Source of the DNA: Plantago ovata
Lineage: Eukaryota > Streptophyta > Magnoliopsida > Lamiales > Plantaginaceae
Length of the DNA stretch: 64,000 nt
Direction of reading: 5' to 3'
Assembly: GCA_028274465.1 (NCBI GenBank)
Contig: CM051457.1
Location: 66,004,496 to 66,068,495, forward strand
A program made the position numbers and the translations under genes. Of the stretch, positions 62,267-64,000 are shown piece by piece (positions within the stretch are counted from its first letter, which is position 1; each line of letters starts with the position of its first letter). Under the pieces are notes generated by a model. It did not search any database, was not told where the DNA came from, and worked only from the letters and a program-made list of their open reading frames with translations.

Positions 62267-63460
62267 TGATGAACGTGTATTTTACACTTTCATTTGAGTT
62301 TTTTTCACCTATTTTAGCTATCCTCTATGTTAATTTAGCTATATTTTAGTGCATTTTATTAGAATAGTGTCACGTTTCCCTTTAGTTTATATTTTACAGG
62401 TTTTGGGTGAAAAATGAGGTTTTTCGGGCAATTATATTGAAGTAGACAAGGAATTGGTGTTCCGAAGGCCTAATTGGAGTATCTAGAAGATTTCGGATAG
62501 GATTTGAAGTCTAGGGGTCGAGTCTGAAGGCTAAAAGGTCACTAGAAGGCAAAAACCGAGTACGAAAAGGAAAAGAAATCCAAAAACGCATTTTCAGCCG
62601 ACCGGAGGTCCCGGGCGAGTCGCCCGGGACGTGGGGTGAATCTCCCCATACCAGGCGAATCGTCCGGTGTGTGGGGCCACTCTCCCCACACCTGCCGAAT
62701 GCGTATATATAGTTGCTCTGTTTTCTCCGTTTTTCATACTTTCCCAGATCTTTTCTCTCACCTTTCTCATTAGTTTTAGGTAGGAATTCTCCAGAGCCTG
62801 TTTTGGGGATCTTAGCTTAGGAGATACTTTTTCTTAGCGTTTTGGAGCTTGTAAGATCGCGATTCTTTGGAGATTGACAACCTTCGGTAACATTGTATCT
62901 TACAGTTTTTCTATTTATATTTATTTATGTTTCAACATGTTTTCATTCAATCTTGCTATGATTTCTGTTGATTGCATGACATCTATGAGTAGCTAAACTT
63001 CTCGTTGGTGATAGTATGTGATTTCTTAGCGAAGGGTTAATAATTATGCTAATGGCTATATCGCGCATTATACTTTGAGTTATTGCTTTATTTCTTTGAT
63101 CTATCTAAAACCTCTATCTTCGTAGTGTTGAATAATAGCGGAACACAATTGGACAATTCATTGATCAATGATCTCTATGAAAAACCGGGGACTTCATGCA
63201 TGATTATTAACCTGCTATGCTTTGAATGACCATACTATCACCAATCTCCATTATCTGTTAAGAAAAACCTTTGCTAAGTCGTTTGTTGATTTTATATTCT
63301 TAAGTTAGATTAGATAAAGCTAGTTATAGTCCTTAGAGATCGACACTCGAGGTTATTTTACTGCTACACTACGGTTTTCGTTGTAGTTGTGAATTGCCTT
63401 TGGCTCAATACAAATTTATTTGATTAACTAGAATCTGACAAGTTCTAAACCAGTTCATCA
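62267..63460 (+). repeat. 3' LTR of D (1194 bp)
   Basis: TGATGAACGTG to CAGTTCATCA, following the polypurine tract and followed by GATAC. It contains a perfect palindrome at 62608-62630 (11-bp arms) before the TATA box at about 62704. It lacks a short CGTCGAAAACGCG-type stretch present in the 5' LTR. Confidence 0.93.
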
Positions 63461-64000
63461 GATACAGAAGAATGGACTTCTCAGATCTTCACATCCATCT
63501 CTCCAATGAAAAGAAGAGAAACTCTCTCATCAAGCTTGAAACGTTTATTCACTCTATCCTTCCTGAAGAGTTATCATATTCTCAGCAAATGAATGCTAAT
63601 CTGGTTGCTACAATCAAAGAGAATATGAGGGCTAAATTCAAGAGTGCCTCTCCAGCTGAACAAGCTGTGATGCTCAAAGGCTCCTTTGTGCCAGTGGTGG
63701 CTGATCCCCACAAAATCACTGAGGAGGAAGAGGTAACAAGTCAAGCTATGTACAAACATCTTGAGTTGGTCATCCTGACTAATGATGATGAAAAAGAGGA
63801 GGATGAGAATGTCCCAGAATATTCCAGTGATGATGATGAAGAAAAAGATTCTAAGGACTCAAAGGACAAAAAGGATGAGGATGATGATTCCCAAGGTCCA
63901 AGTCCCGGTGCTGGTGGAGAAGCTCAAGTTGCTGATCAAGCAACTGAACAAGAACAAGTTGCTGAACAAACACCTCCCAGCAACCAAAATGAATCTACTA
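63461..64000 (+). pseudogene. SIRE-2 third ORF region, resumed; runs off the window
   Basis: It continues the ORF after D with the duplicated GATAC. It is collinear with 22600-23100 of SIRE-1 (RMDFSDLH, SILPEELSYSQQM, SAEQAVMLKG). At 63715 it reads HKITEEEEVT, keeping the frame that SIRE-1 lost at 22853. The following part is acidic (DDDEEKDSKDSKDKKDEDDD) as in SIRE-1. The frame is open to the window edge. Confidence 0.8.

Larger units (their letters stand above)
55306..63460 (+). mobile_element. D: complete Athila-related gag-protease-only element
   Basis: Flanked by a perfect 5-bp target duplication, GATAC (55301-55305 and 63461-63465), inside the SIRE-2 third ORF. Both LTRs, primer site and polypurine tract are present. 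Only gag and protease are encoded; 2.1 kb of unrelated-looking sequence lies between protease and the shared 3' region. No RT, RNase H or integrase can be found. It is the second member of the family represented by C. Confidence 0.9.

Overview
The window is plant nuclear DNA, probably from a dicot. It is almost entirely a nest of LTR retrotransposons with two Mutator-like (MULE) DNA transposon fragments. Evidence includes plant-type Ty1/copia and Ty3/gypsy polyproteins, tRNA-type primer binding sites (iMet type for copia, TGGCGCC type for gypsy), polypurine tracts, TG...CA long terminal repeats, GT-AG introns with AT-rich interiors, and a LINE 3' end with a poly(A) tail. I see no intact host gene, tRNA, rRNA or CRISPR array.

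Layout: 1-339, 3' end of a LINE. 340-3374, AT-rich DNA I cannot assign. 3375-3668, antisense end of a Sirevirus (copia) LTR, interrupted by MULE-1 (3669-5171), which is itself interrupted inside a transposase exon by a decayed Tat-type gypsy element (5172-12159). 12160-12259, a 100-N assembly gap. 12260-27258, Sirevirus SIRE-1 with gag-pol, a hairpin array, a large third ORF region and a 1690-bp 3' LTR. 27259-35017, Athila-like gypsy A1 (3' part) with a nearly open pol. 35018-45894, copia element B with a MULE-2 fragment (36985-38509) in its leader. 45895-51404, antisense Athila-related element C, which encodes only gag plus protease in one intact 591-codon ORF. 51405-55305 and 63461-64000, a second Sirevirus copy (SIRE-2), split by Athila-related element D (55306-63460; 5-bp target duplication GATAC).

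Nesting order reconstructed from junctions: SIRE-1 lies in A1 gag; A1 lies in the 5' LTR of B; B lies in the 3' LTR of C; C lies in SIRE-2 pol; D lies in the SIRE-2 third ORF. The left halves of SIRE-1, A1, B, C and SIRE-2, and the right half of the Tat element, are all absent, and all should fall at the N gap. That gap therefore stands for many kilobases or marks a misjoin.

Most notable signals: (1) an array of about eight hairpins with a conserved ACRGGNA loop between pol and the third ORF of both Sirevirus copies, with compensatory stem changes; (2) three in-frame 72-75-nt introns in the SIRE-1 third ORF, two of which are precisely absent from SIRE-2; (3) a gag-protease-only element family sharing LTRs and 3' region with a pol-encoding Athila relative; (4) GC-rich palindrome modules just upstream of the TATA boxes of these gypsy LTRs; (5) MULEs whose transposase gene faces a convergent small gene for a GRF-like zinc-finger protein with a C-terminal membrane segment.
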